64,000 nt of DNA, taken from Corynebacterium renale. GTDB taxonomy: Bacteria > Actinomycetota > Actinomycetes > Mycobacteriales > Mycobacteriaceae. Position numbers and translations under genes: made by a program. Shown here piece after piece: positions 53,439 through 61,976 of this stretch. Numbering within the stretch: the first letter of the stretch is position 1; every line of letters begins with the position of its first letter. Under the pieces are notes generated by a model. The model was not told the DNA's origin, ran no database searches, and saw only the letters and a list, made by a program, of their open reading frames with translations. The stretch spans positions 992,001-1,056,000 of the forward strand of contig NZ_PDJF01000001.1 in assembly GCF_002563965.1 (NCBI RefSeq), given 5' to 3'.

Positions 53439-54313
53439 GCCAGCCCATCGTCGCCGCCCGCGATGTGCGGCAATCGTTCGGCGCAACCCCAGTGCTGCAC
53501 GGGGTTTCCTTCGCCGTCCACCCCGGTGAGGTCATCGCCATCCTGGGGCCCAACGGCGCTGGTAAGACCACGCTTATCGACGTCCTCCTCGGCCTCACCC
53601 GCCCCGCCGCCGGAACCCTCCAGGTCTTTGGCACGACCCCGCGGGCTGCCGTGCGTTCCGGGCACGTCGGAGCCATCTTGCAGACCGGCGGCCTGTTGCC
53701 CGACATCACGGTCGAAGACACCGTGCGCATGATTGCGGCCACGCATCCCAACCCGCGGCCCATCGCAGAAGTGCTGGACGATACCCGGCTGACCCCGATC
53801 GCGAAGCGCCGTATTTCCCGCTGCTCCGGCGGGGAGAAGCAGCGCGTCAAATTTGCACTCGCCCTCCTCGCGGACCCACAGTTGATCATCTTCGACGAGC
53901 CCACCACAGGTATGGATCCCGCCGCCCGGAGTGCGTTCTGGCAGGACATTGACGCCCGCGCGCAGCAGGGGACCACGATCATTTTCACCACGCATTACCT
54001 GGAAGAAGCGGAGCAATACGCCCGCAGAATCCTCTTCCTGAACGCGGGGCGGATTATTGCCGACGGCCCGACGAAGCAGGTCCTGCGCGCCGCGGGCGGA
54101 AACGTGGTCGAATTCGAACTCCACGACCCAGCAGAACTTGACGGCTGGGGTCTCAACCCGCAGCGCACCGGAGAAAACACCTACAAGGTGCGCGCGGTAG
54201 ATTCTGACGCTGTGGCCAGGCAGCTGCTCACGCGGACGTCGGCAAGTAATGTGACCATCACGCCCACCTCACTCAATGACGTGTTCCGGGCACTCGCGGA
54301 GGACAAGGGATGA
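53435..54313 (+). CDS. ABC exporter ATP-binding protein fused in operon to the carotenoid genes
   Basis: A 292-residue ATPase from GTG 53435 with Walker A LGPNGAGKTTLIDVLLGL, signature RCSGGEKQRVKFALALL and Walker B IIFDEPTTGMDP. It is of the DrrA/daunorubicin-exporter type, with a C-terminal extension. Coupling to crtEb (4-bp overlap) and to the permease (4-bp overlap) ties it to pigment production. It may export or place a lipid or carotenoid, which is inference. Confidence 0.88.
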   Translation: MSQPIVAARDVRQSFGATPVLHGVSFAVHPGEVIAILGPNGAGKTTLIDVLLGLTRPAAGTLQVFGTTPRAAVRSGHVGAILQTGGLLPDITVEDTVRMIAATHPNPRPIAEVLDDTRLTPIAKRRISRCSGGEKQRVKFALALLADPQLIIFDEPTTGMDPAARSAFWQDIDARAQQGTTIIFTTHYLEEAEQYARRILFLNAGRIIADGPTKQVLRAAGGNVVEFELHDPAELDGWGLNPQRTGENTYKVRAVDSDAVARQLLTRTSASNVTITPTSLNDVFRALAEDKG

Positions 54314-55077
54314 AAGCGGTCCTGGCATTTACGGCGATCAACCTCAAGCGCGTGGTAAAAGACTGGCCCAACCTGGTCTTTTCCGTCCTGCTCCCGGTGG
54401 TGCTGTACCTCATCTTCGGGGCGGCGCAAGATTACGGTGGCCAAAGTTTCGCCGGCGGGAACGTGACCGCGTTCGTCATGGTGGGTATGGCGCTCTACGC
54501 CGGGATCACCGCCGCAGTGTCCGCGGCGAGTTCGGCAGTCGTGGAAAACCACTCCGGCTGGGGCCGCCAGCTCGCCCTGACCCCCATGCGGCCGGCGCAG
54601 ATTATCGCGGCACAAGCCCTGATCATCGTGGCCCGCGCGGTGCTCTCCATCGGTGCGGTGTACCTGGCTGGCGCGCTGACCGGGGCGTCGATGCCCGCGC
54701 AGAATTGGGCGGCCACATTCGCCCTGGCAGTGGTGGCGTGCCTGCCCTTCGGTTTTTACGGCCTGGCGTGGGTGCTGCTGGTGCCCAATGAAAATACGGT
54801 CGCCATGGCGTCGACCTCTGTGGTCATCCTGGCGTTTGCCGGAAACCTGTTCATGCCCTTGCCCCTCGACTGGCTCGAAGGTGGGCGGCTGACCCCGGTG
54901 TACGGTGCGGGAGCGCTGGCCAGGTACCCGGTCTCGGAGGGGTACCAAGTGCTTCGCGACGACCCCTACGTGGTACACGACCCCCTCTGGTACGCCGTGG
55001 TCAACTGCCTGGTGTGGGCGTGCTTGTTCGTGGGGGCGTGTGCGGTGTTAAGCCGGCGTGACAAACGGCGCACATAA
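54310..55077 (+). CDS. ABC-2 type permease
   Basis: A 255-residue membrane protein with six helices (LVFSVLLPVVLYLIFG; MVGMALYAGITAAVSAASSAVVENHSGWGRQLALTPMRPAQII), the pattern of DrrB-like permeases. It pairs with the preceding ATPase and is the last gene of the cluster. No terminator with a clear T-run follows before 55151. Confidence 0.85.
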   Translation: MKAVLAFTAINLKRVVKDWPNLVFSVLLPVVLYLIFGAAQDYGGQSFAGGNVTAFVMVGMALYAGITAAVSAASSAVVENHSGWGRQLALTPMRPAQIIAAQALIIVARAVLSIGAVYLAGALTGASMPAQNWAATFALAVVACLPFGFYGLAWVLLVPNENTVAMASTSVVILAFAGNLFMPLPLDWLEGGRLTPVYGAGALARYPVSEGYQVLRDDPYVVHDPLWYAVVNCLVWACLFVGACAVLSRRDKRRT

Positions 55078-55150
55078 TTGGAAACAGTTATCAACAGTGG
55101 ATGAATTTATTAGTTAGGCTGGGGCCCCAAACCAAAAACAAAGGAGGGCC

Positions 55151-56245
55151 ATGAGCCAAACTGTGAAAGGTGTGGTCGCCTTCGCCAAGGGCGAACCCAC
55201 CCAGCTGACCGATATTGTGATCCCCGATCCAGGGCCTAACGACGTCGTCGTCAAGGTGCTCACCTGCGGTGTCTGCCACACCGACCTGTCCTACAAAAAC
55301 GGTGACATCGGCGACAACTACCCCTACCTCCTCGGGCACGAATCCACCGCCATCGTGGAAACTATCGGCGAGGCCGTCACCCACGTCGAGGTCGGCGACA
55401 CCGTCGTCCTGAACTGGCGTGCCGTCTGCGGCGAATGCCGCGCCTGCCGCAAGGGCGACACCAAGAACTGCTTCAACACCCACAACGCCTCCCAACCCAT
55501 GACCCTGCCCGACGGCACGGAGCTCGAGGCCGCGCTGGGCATCGGTTCCTTCGCAGAAAAGACCCTGGTACACGAAGCCCAGTGCACCAAGGTCAACCCC
55601 GACGCCGACCCCGCCGCCGTAGGCCTCCTGGGCTGCGGCATCATGGCCGGCCTGGGCGCCGCGGTGAACACCGGCGACATACAGCTGGGCGAATCCGTGG
55701 CCGTCTTCGGCTTGGGTGGCGTGGGCATGGCCGCCGTCGCCGGCGCAAAGCTGGCCGGAGCCGCCAAGATCATCGCCGTGGACATCGACGAGCAAAAGAC
55801 ACAGTGGGCCAAGGACTTCGGCGCCACCCACACCATCCACTCCAAGGACCTGTCCGTCGACGAAGTCGCGGAGAAGGTACGCGAACTCACCGGCGGCTTT
55901 GGCACCGACGTGGCCATCGACGCCGTGGGCATCATGCCCACCTTCTACCAGGCGTTCTACTCCCGCGACCACGCCGGCCGCATGGTCATGGTCGGCGTGC
56001 CCAACCAGACCGATGAAATCCAGATGCCGGCAATCGACTTCTACTCCCGCGGCGGGTCCCTGAAACCTGCCTGGTACGGCGACTGCCTGCCAGAACGCGA
56101 CTTCCCGGCCTACGCCCAACTCTTTGAAAACGGGCAGCTCCCGCTGGACAAGTTCGTCTCTGAGCGGGTTTCCCTCGACCAGGTCGAGGAAGCCTTTGAA
56201 ACAATGAAGACAGGTAAAGTTCTCCGTTCGGTGGTGGTTCTCTAA
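55151..56245 (+). CDS. Zn-dependent alcohol dehydrogenase, probable S-(hydroxymethyl)mycothiol dehydrogenase
   Basis: A 364-residue class III-type dehydrogenase: catalytic zinc Cys in [17 protein letters not shown] motif in [12 protein letters not shown], structural zinc Cys cluster ([15 protein letters not shown]) and NAD loop [20 protein letters not shown]. In mycothiol-containing actinobacteria such enzymes oxidise the formaldehyde-mycothiol adduct. The coupled metallo-hydrolase supports this. AAAGGAGGG precedes the ATG. Confidence 0.88.
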   Translation: MSQTVKGVVAFAKGEPTQLTDIVIPDPGPNDVVVKVLTCGVCHTDLSYKNGDIGDNYPYLLGHESTAIVETIGEAVTHVEVGDTVVLNWRAVCGECRACRKGDTKNCFNTHNASQPMTLPDGTELEAALGIGSFAEKTLVHEAQCTKVNPDADPAAVGLLGCGIMAGLGAAVNTGDIQLGESVAVFGLGGVGMAAVAGAKLAGAAKIIAVDIDEQKTQWAKDFGATHTIHSKDLSVDEVAEKVRELTGGFGTDVAIDAVGIMPTFYQAFYSRDHAGRMVMVGVPNQTDEIQMPAIDFYSRGGSLKPAWYGDCLPERDFPAYAQLFENGQLPLDKFVSERVSLDQVEEAFETMKTGKVLRSVVVL

Positions 56246-56877
56246 TGACTATTCGTATCGACAAAGTTGTCACGTCCGGCACGTTCGCCCTCGACGGCGG
56301 CGAGTGGGATGTGGACAACAACATCTGGCTCATCGGCGACGACGAATCCTGCTACATCATCGACGCAGCCCACGAAGCCGAACCCATCATCCAGGCCGTC
56401 GGCGACCGCAAAGTCCTGGGCGTATTGCTCACCCACGGCCACAACGACCACGTCACCGTCGCCCCGCAGCTGGCCGAGCGCTTCGACGCCCCCATCTTCC
56501 TGCACCCCGGCGACGACATGCTCTGGCAGATGACCCACCCTGAGGTGGGCTACGAAGAGATCGCCGACCAAGAGCAATTCCCGCTTCCCGACGGCACCTT
56601 CCTCACCGCCCTGAACACCCCCGGCCATTCGCCAGGCTCGACCGTCTTCTACGCCCCTGACCACGGGGTACTCTTCGGCGGCGACACCCTGTTCAACGGC
56701 GGCCCCGGCGCCACCGGCGACCGCTCCTTCGCCTCGTTCGACACGATCATCGAATCCCTGCGCACGAAGGTCCTCGAGCTTCCCGACGACACCATCGTCC
56801 ACACCGGCCACGGCGACGACACCACCATCGGAGGTGAGGCCCCGCACTTGGACGAATGGATCAAGCGCGGCTATTAG
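56245..56877 (+). CDS. Metallo-beta-lactamase-fold hydrolase (probable S-formylmycothiol hydrolase partner)
   Basis: A 210-residue glyoxalase-II-like protein with LLTHGHNDHVTVAPQL (THxHxDH), FLTALNTPGHSPGS, GVLFGGDTLF and VHTGHGDDT metal ligands. Its start shares a base with the stop of the dehydrogenase. It probably completes formaldehyde oxidation by cleaving the formyl-thiol. Confidence 0.87.
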   Translation: MTIRIDKVVTSGTFALDGGEWDVDNNIWLIGDDESCYIIDAAHEAEPIIQAVGDRKVLGVLLTHGHNDHVTVAPQLAERFDAPIFLHPGDDMLWQMTHPEVGYEEIADQEQFPLPDGTFLTALNTPGHSPGSTVFYAPDHGVLFGGDTLFNGGPGATGDRSFASFDTIIESLRTKVLELPDDTIVHTGHGDDTTIGGEAPHLDEWIKRGY

Positions 56878-56982
56878 GCGTGTTGGGGCTGTTAGACCGC
56901 GGTCCCGAAAACCGGCCATTCGACAGCCACTTTTCCCGTTTTCTAGATGAATAAAATTAATCCGGCTGCCAAATGGCCGATT

Positions 56983-57381
56983 TCAGTGACCCACCTGCCG
57001 CGCCACCCCAACGCCAAGCGTGGCCGCGAGACAGACGAAGAGCAGGCACAGAATATTAATTAGGCCCCCGTGCCCGGTGGCGAAAAAGAACCACGCCGTC
57101 GAAAGAGCAGATACGGCGACGCACGCTGCGAGAAACACCTGGATCGCCAGCGCAAACTTGCGGTTACTCCATGACGTCACAAGGAGGAATCCGCAGTAGA
57201 GAATAAAGGCAGAAAACGCGATCCCGAGAGCCGCGACACACACTTCATAAGGCAGGCCCACGCCTGGCGTGGCAAAGGAACGTTCGAAGAATACGTGGAG
57301 GAGCGCGGTAAAAGCGGCGGTCATACCCAGTGAACTCAATGCGGCTGTAATGGCAACGACGGTCCATGTCAGTTTTTGCAT
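56983..57381 (-). CDS. Four-helix membrane protein of unknown function
   Basis: A 132-residue protein from ATG 57381, with AGAAGG 8 bases before it. Upstream residues of the open frame are not used. Hydrophobic segments VVAITAALSSLGMTAAFTALLHVFF, VCVAALGIAFSAFILYCGFLLVTS, ALAIQVFLAACVAVSALSTAWFFF and LINILCLLFVCLAATLGVGV. No family recognised. Local GC is slightly lower than the core. Confidence 0.6.
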   Translation of the reverse strand: MQKLTWTVVAITAALSSLGMTAAFTALLHVFFERSFATPGVGLPYEVCVAALGIAFSAFILYCGFLLVTSWSNRKFALAIQVFLAACVAVSALSTAWFFFATGHGGLINILCLLFVCLAATLGVGVARQVGH

Positions 57382-57505
57382 CACATTCACCTTCTCTGCG
57401 GGGTTGGGGTGTGCAAAGTATTGCACCGAAATTAATCAAGCACAATAGGTAATTTTTTGTCCCAGCACCAAAGCGCGCCCCGCGACATTTCCTTAGAGTG
57501 GGGCT

Positions 57506-58645
57506 ATGACTACTCCAACGAAGACCGTGGCGCTCATCCTGGCTGGTGGCCGGGGTAGTCGCCTTTCCCCGCTCACCGACGACCGCCCGAAACCCGCCGT
57601 ACGCTTCGGGGCCGGACACCGCATTATCGATTGCGTGCTCAACAACCTCGCGAACTCGGGCATCCGCGATATTTGGCTGGTGGAGCAGTATCTTCCCGAT
57701 CCGCTCAACGCCCACCTTGCGCAGGGCCGGCCGTGGGATCTTGACGGCACCTTCACAGGCCTGCGCATCCTCCCGCCGGAGCAGGCAGAAACTCCGGAGG
57801 ATGGGTTTTCTACCGGCAATGGGCACGCACTGTTTCAGCAGCTCCCGGACTTGGAGAAGGCGGGCGTGAAGGAAGTGGTCGTGGCGTCGGCGGATCACAT
57901 TTTTTCTTTGGACTACGGGAAGGTGCTGGAGACGCACCGTCGTCAAGCGGCTGCACTGACGATGGTGACCACCGTCCTGGACCAGGACGTTTCGCGCTAC
58001 GGGGTCGTGGAAACTGACGGTGACCTGGTCACCAACTACGTGTACAAGCCGGAAAACCCGGCCACGAACCGGATTGCTACGGAGGATTTCGTCTTCGATG
58101 TCGCCGCCTTGCGCGAGGCTATCGACGCCGAAGCCGACCGCGCCGACGGCGAGGACCTAGGCGACTACGGTGAAACGATTGTGCCGTGGCTGGTGGAAAA
58201 CAAGCAGGTCGCGCACTATGAACTCGAGGGTTACTGGCGTGACATCGGAACGCTGCAGGCGTACTTCTCCGCGCACATGGACTTGCTCGACGAGCTGGGC
58301 CCGGACCTGAACTCGAAGTCCTGGCCGTGGCGCACGAACCAGCAGGCCCAGGCCGCGTACGTGGGACCATCGGCGCGTGTGACCGATTCTTTGGTGGGGC
58401 CGGGTGCGAGCGTGCGCGGCGAGGTCACCCGCAGCGTGATCGGCCCGGACGTCGTGGTGGAACCGGGTGCCACGGTGTCCAACAGTATTGTCTCCGGCGC
58501 TACGACGGTCCCGGCCGGCGCCCACCTAGAGTCCGTGATCGTGGCCGAAGGCGCTGCAGTGCCGGCGGAGAGGATCGGCGAAACGAAGCCCGGCCCAGGG
58601 AACCTTACAATTCTCAGCGGGGACGGTACGCGCGACGTAGAATAA
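57506..58645 (+). CDS. GlgC-like ADP-glucose pyrophosphorylase / nucleotidyltransferase
   Basis: A 379-residue protein with the nucleotide-binding loop ALILAGGRGSRLSPLTDDRPKPAVRFGAGHRIIDCVLNN, VEQY, GTAD-like SADHIFSLDYGKVL, the YWRDIGTLQAYFSAHMDLL motif and a left-handed beta-helix end (GPSARVTDSLVGPGASVRGEVTRSVIGPDVVVEPGATVSNSIV). This is the GlgC layout, slightly shorter than typical. It would make ADP-glucose for glycogen or a related glycan. A paralogue with another sugar nucleotide is possible. Confidence 0.75.
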   Translation: MTTPTKTVALILAGGRGSRLSPLTDDRPKPAVRFGAGHRIIDCVLNNLANSGIRDIWLVEQYLPDPLNAHLAQGRPWDLDGTFTGLRILPPEQAETPEDGFSTGNGHALFQQLPDLEKAGVKEVVVASADHIFSLDYGKVLETHRRQAAALTMVTTVLDQDVSRYGVVETDGDLVTNYVYKPENPATNRIATEDFVFDVAALREAIDAEADRADGEDLGDYGETIVPWLVENKQVAHYELEGYWRDIGTLQAYFSAHMDLLDELGPDLNSKSWPWRTNQQAQAAYVGPSARVTDSLVGPGASVRGEVTRSVIGPDVVVEPGATVSNSIVSGATTVPAGAHLESVIVAEGAAVPAERIGETKPGPGNLTILSGDGTRDVE

Positions 58646-58651
58646 GAAACC

Positions 58652-59503
58652 ATGAGCAATTTCATCGGCGTGTCAGAGCTTGCAAACCTCGTCGCGGACG
58701 GTCACGGGGAAACCCTGATTGCCTGCCAGTGGGGGAACGAAGAAGGCGCAGGTTACCGGCGCTTTGTGTCCCACCACATCCCAACTTCCGTGTTCTGTGA
58801 CCCGGCCATGGCTTTGGCTGGCGTCCCCGGTTCGCGCCAGGGGCGTAACCCGCTTCCAGATGCGGACCAATTGGCCCGCTGGTTTGACCGGTGGGGCCTG
58901 CATTCCAAGCGTCAAATCGTTGTCTATGACGAAGGTCACGGCCTCTTCGCGTCGCGCGCCTGGTGGATCCTGCGCTGGGCTGGTGTGGAGCACGTCCGCA
59001 TCCTCGACGGCGGCCAGAAAGCCTGGGACCGCGCCGGTAACCCACTGATGGGCGGCCCCGGTAACCTGCCACTTCCTTCCGACCTGACCCCGCAGCCCGC
59101 CCAGATGCGCGTGGCTACGTTGGAGGAGGTCGTGGACTTTGATGGTGTGCTTATCGACGCCCGCCAGCCTTCCCGTTTCGCCGGTAAGCGCGAAACCTTG
59201 GACCTGAAGGCCGGCCACATCCCGGGTGCGATCAACGTGCCAGTGCGCGCCATCAAGGACGAGAATGATGTCCTGCTTCCTGCAGGTGAGATTCGTTCCG
59301 TCTTCGAGCGTGCCGGCGTGCCGCTGAATACGGATCCGAAGAACATCATCGTGTACTCCGGTTCCGGTAACCACTCCGCACAGCTGCTCGCAGCGATGGA
59401 AGACATCGGACTCGGTGGGGCAGCGCACTACGTCGGCGGCTGGTCCCAGTGGGCTGCCCGCAAGGGACTGCCTGTCGAGCGTGGCAACGAGTACCAAGGT
59501 TAA
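58652..59503 (+). CDS. Two-domain rhodanese-like sulfurtransferase with Ser at the active-site position
   Basis: A 283-residue tandem rhodanese. N-domain WWILRWAGVEHVRILDGGQKAW and C-domain LIDARQPSRFAGKRETLDLKAGHIPGAINVP are typical. The active-site loop that normally begins with Cys reads VYSGSGNHSAQ (Ser236, codon TCC), so persulfide transfer is not expected from this site. It may act as a binding or regulatory protein. Six bp after the GlgC-like stop. Confidence 0.82.
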   Translation: MSNFIGVSELANLVADGHGETLIACQWGNEEGAGYRRFVSHHIPTSVFCDPAMALAGVPGSRQGRNPLPDADQLARWFDRWGLHSKRQIVVYDEGHGLFASRAWWILRWAGVEHVRILDGGQKAWDRAGNPLMGGPGNLPLPSDLTPQPAQMRVATLEEVVDFDGVLIDARQPSRFAGKRETLDLKAGHIPGAINVPVRAIKDENDVLLPAGEIRSVFERAGVPLNTDPKNIIVYSGSGNHSAQLLAAMEDIGLGGAAHYVGGWSQWAARKGLPVERGNEYQG

Positions 59504-59537
59504 GTATCGGGGCTAATCAACAGCTAGGCTAGTACCC

Positions 59538-60707
59538 GTGATGGCAACGGTGGCATTAGTACTAGCAGCGGCAGCAGCTGCAGGTGGGGTGTGGCTGCTG
59601 CGTTCCGACGCCCGCGATAAAAACGTGTCGACTACCCCTCCGGAGTCGCGTGCGACTTCGGAGCCCGCACCTCCGGAGCCACCAGAAACTCCGGAACCCG
59701 ATACGCACACCCCGGTGGCGTACGAGGATTCCGAACCCCTCGACGTGGAAGTCGAGCAAGACCTAAACAACGTGCCGGTCCGCGACCCGAAGACCCCCAT
59801 CCCGGAGGCCGACCGCGATTCAGAACCAGAACCCGAACCCGCGCCGGACACCGAGCACGCCCCGCAGCGCGATTGGCTGCCGACCTTCGGGCGCCTGCGC
59901 CGGCAGCGCCGCGACTGGGCCCAGCACATGGGCGCCGAATTTCACAAGACCGACGATTTCCTGCAGGGGGAGTGGGGCCGCCGCGTAGGCGATGAGGTGC
60001 CCCGCGACGTGGTATCCGGCGTGGTCTTGGGCGCGGAATTCCAGGTGTGCGACATCGCTGATACCACCATCGTGGCCTTCCGTAGGGGAGCGGAGTCCGA
60101 CATCATCATCGAAGCCACCCGCCCCGGCGTCGATCCCGACCCGGACCTTGTTCACATCGCGGACGTGCAGGGTTTCGCGGTGGCTGCGACGGATCAGGGC
60201 GTCGGAAAGCGGGCCCTCGATGCCCGCGTCGAGGCTGCACTGTCCGGCCTGCCTGCCGTGGTGCCGGTCGTGTGGGCGGAAAACGGGTGGGTCGTGGCGC
60301 AGTGCCCGGGTGAGCCCGCCGATTGGGAAGCATGTCTGGAGCCCCTCAAATTGCTTGCCGACGCCCTCCGGGTCCTCCCGCCGCGCGCGAACCAATTCCG
60401 CGAGCTGGACACCAGTGACCTTGACCCCAGCCGGCCACTGCCGCCGGCACCACCCATTTTGGTCGGCGAGCGCGCCCTAGAACCGGAGTCCGCGCAGCCC
60501 GCTGTGCTGCGCCCAGAGGAACCCCCGGTCTTGCCACGTCGCGGTGAGGCCGCCTCCCGCGGTGAAGTGGGCCAGGGGTGGGTCGGCGCCGATGATGTGG
60601 CCGCGATCGGGGAGCGCCCCCGCGAGGTGGACCCGCGGGCAGGGACACGGATGGTGCGCGATTTGGAGGGTACCTCCGAAATTTTTAAAGACTACCCACA
60701 GCGCTAA
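59538..60707 (+). CDS. Membrane-anchored acidic/proline-rich protein of unknown function
   Basis: A 389-residue protein with GTG 59538 or ATG 59541 as start. One N-terminal helix (ATVALVLAAAAAAGGVWLL), then about 90 residues rich in Pro, Glu and Asp. A folded region at about 110-290 (LGAEFQVCDIADTTIVAFRRGAESDIIIEATRPG) and a Pro-rich C-terminus follow. No domain recognised. It resembles corynebacterial conserved envelope proteins. Eleven bp before pyrE. Confidence 0.6.
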   Translation: MMATVALVLAAAAAAGGVWLLRSDARDKNVSTTPPESRATSEPAPPEPPETPEPDTHTPVAYEDSEPLDVEVEQDLNNVPVRDPKTPIPEADRDSEPEPEPAPDTEHAPQRDWLPTFGRLRRQRRDWAQHMGAEFHKTDDFLQGEWGRRVGDEVPRDVVSGVVLGAEFQVCDIADTTIVAFRRGAESDIIIEATRPGVDPDPDLVHIADVQGFAVAATDQGVGKRALDARVEAALSGLPAVVPVVWAENGWVVAQCPGEPADWEACLEPLKLLADALRVLPPRANQFRELDTSDLDPSRPLPPAPPILVGERALEPESAQPAVLRPEEPPVLPRRGEAASRGEVGQGWVGADDVAAIGERPREVDPRAGTRMVRDLEGTSEIFKDYPQR

Positions 60708-60717
60708 GGTAGGGTGC

Positions 60718-61263
60718 ATGATTCACGTGCACGCGGAAAATAAAGCACGCCTGGCTGGCCTGGTGCGCAGCCTGGCTGTTGTTCATGGCAAAGTGACCCT
60801 CTCCTCCGGCAAGGAGGCCGACTACTACGTTGACCTGCGCCGGGCGACCCTCCACCACGAGGCGTCCCCGCTGATCGGCCAGCTCCTGCGCGAACTCACC
60901 GCCGACTGGGATTATGACGCCGTCGGTGGCCTGACCCTGGGCGCGGACCCGGTGGCGACCGCGATTATGCACGCGGGCACGGATATTGATGCTTTCGTGG
61001 TCCGCAAGGAGGCCAAGAAGCACGGCATGCAGCGCCGCATTGAGGGCCCGGATATTGCGGGCAAGCGTGTGCTCATCGTCGAAGACACCACGACCACCGG
61101 CAACTCCCCGTTGACCGCCGTGCAGGCTGCGCGCGAGGCGGGAGCTGAGGTCGTGGGTGTGGCTACCGTGGTGGATCGGGCAACCGGCGCCGAGGACGTC
61201 ATCCGCGAGGCCGGCCTGGAATACCGTTACCTGCTCGGCTTGGAGGATTTGGGCCTTGAGTGA
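60718..61263 (+). CDS. pyrE: Orotate phosphoribosyltransferase
   Basis: A 181-residue enzyme from ATG 60718. The longer upstream frame lies in the previous gene. The PRPP-binding motif VLIVEDTTTTGNSPLTAVQAAREAGAEV is intact, and KVTLSSGKEADYYVDLRRATL is the OPRTase N-terminal motif. It converts orotate to OMP in pyrimidine synthesis. The frame ends in TGA overlapping the start of the SpoU gene. Confidence 0.93.
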   Translation: MIHVHAENKARLAGLVRSLAVVHGKVTLSSGKEADYYVDLRRATLHHEASPLIGQLLRELTADWDYDAVGGLTLGADPVATAIMHAGTDIDAFVVRKEAKKHGMQRRIEGPDIAGKRVLIVEDTTTTGNSPLTAVQAAREAGAEVVGVATVVDRATGAEDVIREAGLEYRYLLGLEDLGLE

Positions 61264-61900
61264 GCCCGGCCCTACTGAGTGGGGGCAGGGCCGCCATGGG
61301 GTAGGCCCCTGGGAGGGCCCGCTTCCCGACGACCCACGCTACGACCCCGACCTCCTGCGGGAGGGCGATACCCGCAACGTGGTCGACGCCTACCGGTACT
61401 GGACGCGTGAGGCGATCGTTGCCGACATCGATACCCGGCGCCACCCGCTCCACATTGCGATCGAAAATTTTGAGAACGATTCCAACATTGGCACCGTGGT
61501 GCGGACGGCGAATGCGTTTGCCGTCGATACGGTGCACATTGTGGGACGTCGTCGCTGGAACCGCCGTGGCGCGATGGTCACCGACCGCTACCAGCACCTC
61601 ATGCACCACGACACCGTCGGCGAGGTCTTGGCGTGGGCGGCGGAGCACGGGCTGCAGGTCGTGGCGATTGATAACACGCCCGGCAGCGTGCCCCTGGAGA
61701 CCGCGACCCTGCCGGAAAACTGCCTCCTGCTCTTCGGCCAGGAGGGCCCGGGTGTGACCCCGGAGGCGCAGCAAGGTGCGGTGATGACGTGCTCGATTGC
61801 CCAGTTCGGGTCGACGCGTTCAATCAATGCCGGTGTGGCGGCGGGCATCGCGATGCACGCCTGGATTCGGCAACACGCCGACTTGGGCCAGGCCTGGTAG
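61256..61900 (+). CDS. TrmH/SpoU-family RNA ribose methyltransferase
   Basis: A 214-residue SPOUT enzyme. I place the start at TTG 61256, because GGAGG ends 9 bases before it and it gives the leader LSEPGPTEWG. A GTG at 61260 is out of frame. Motifs 1-3: NIGTVVRTANAFAVDTVHIVG, LLFGQEGPGVTPEAQ and IAQFGSTRSINAGVAAGIAMHAW. It methylates 2'-O of an RNA nucleotide, and the target is not known. Eight-bp overlap with pyrE. Confidence 0.85.
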   Translation: MSEPGPTEWGQGRHGVGPWEGPLPDDPRYDPDLLREGDTRNVVDAYRYWTREAIVADIDTRRHPLHIAIENFENDSNIGTVVRTANAFAVDTVHIVGRRRWNRRGAMVTDRYQHLMHHDTVGEVLAWAAEHGLQVVAIDNTPGSVPLETATLPENCLLLFGQEGPGVTPEAQQGAVMTCSIAQFGSTRSINAGVAAGIAMHAWIRQHADLGQAW

Positions 61901-61976
61901 GAGCGTGTAACGCAAAACTCGCGCGTCACGTTATGATGGGAGAAGTCACATTTAGTTAAGACGGGACGGATATTAC

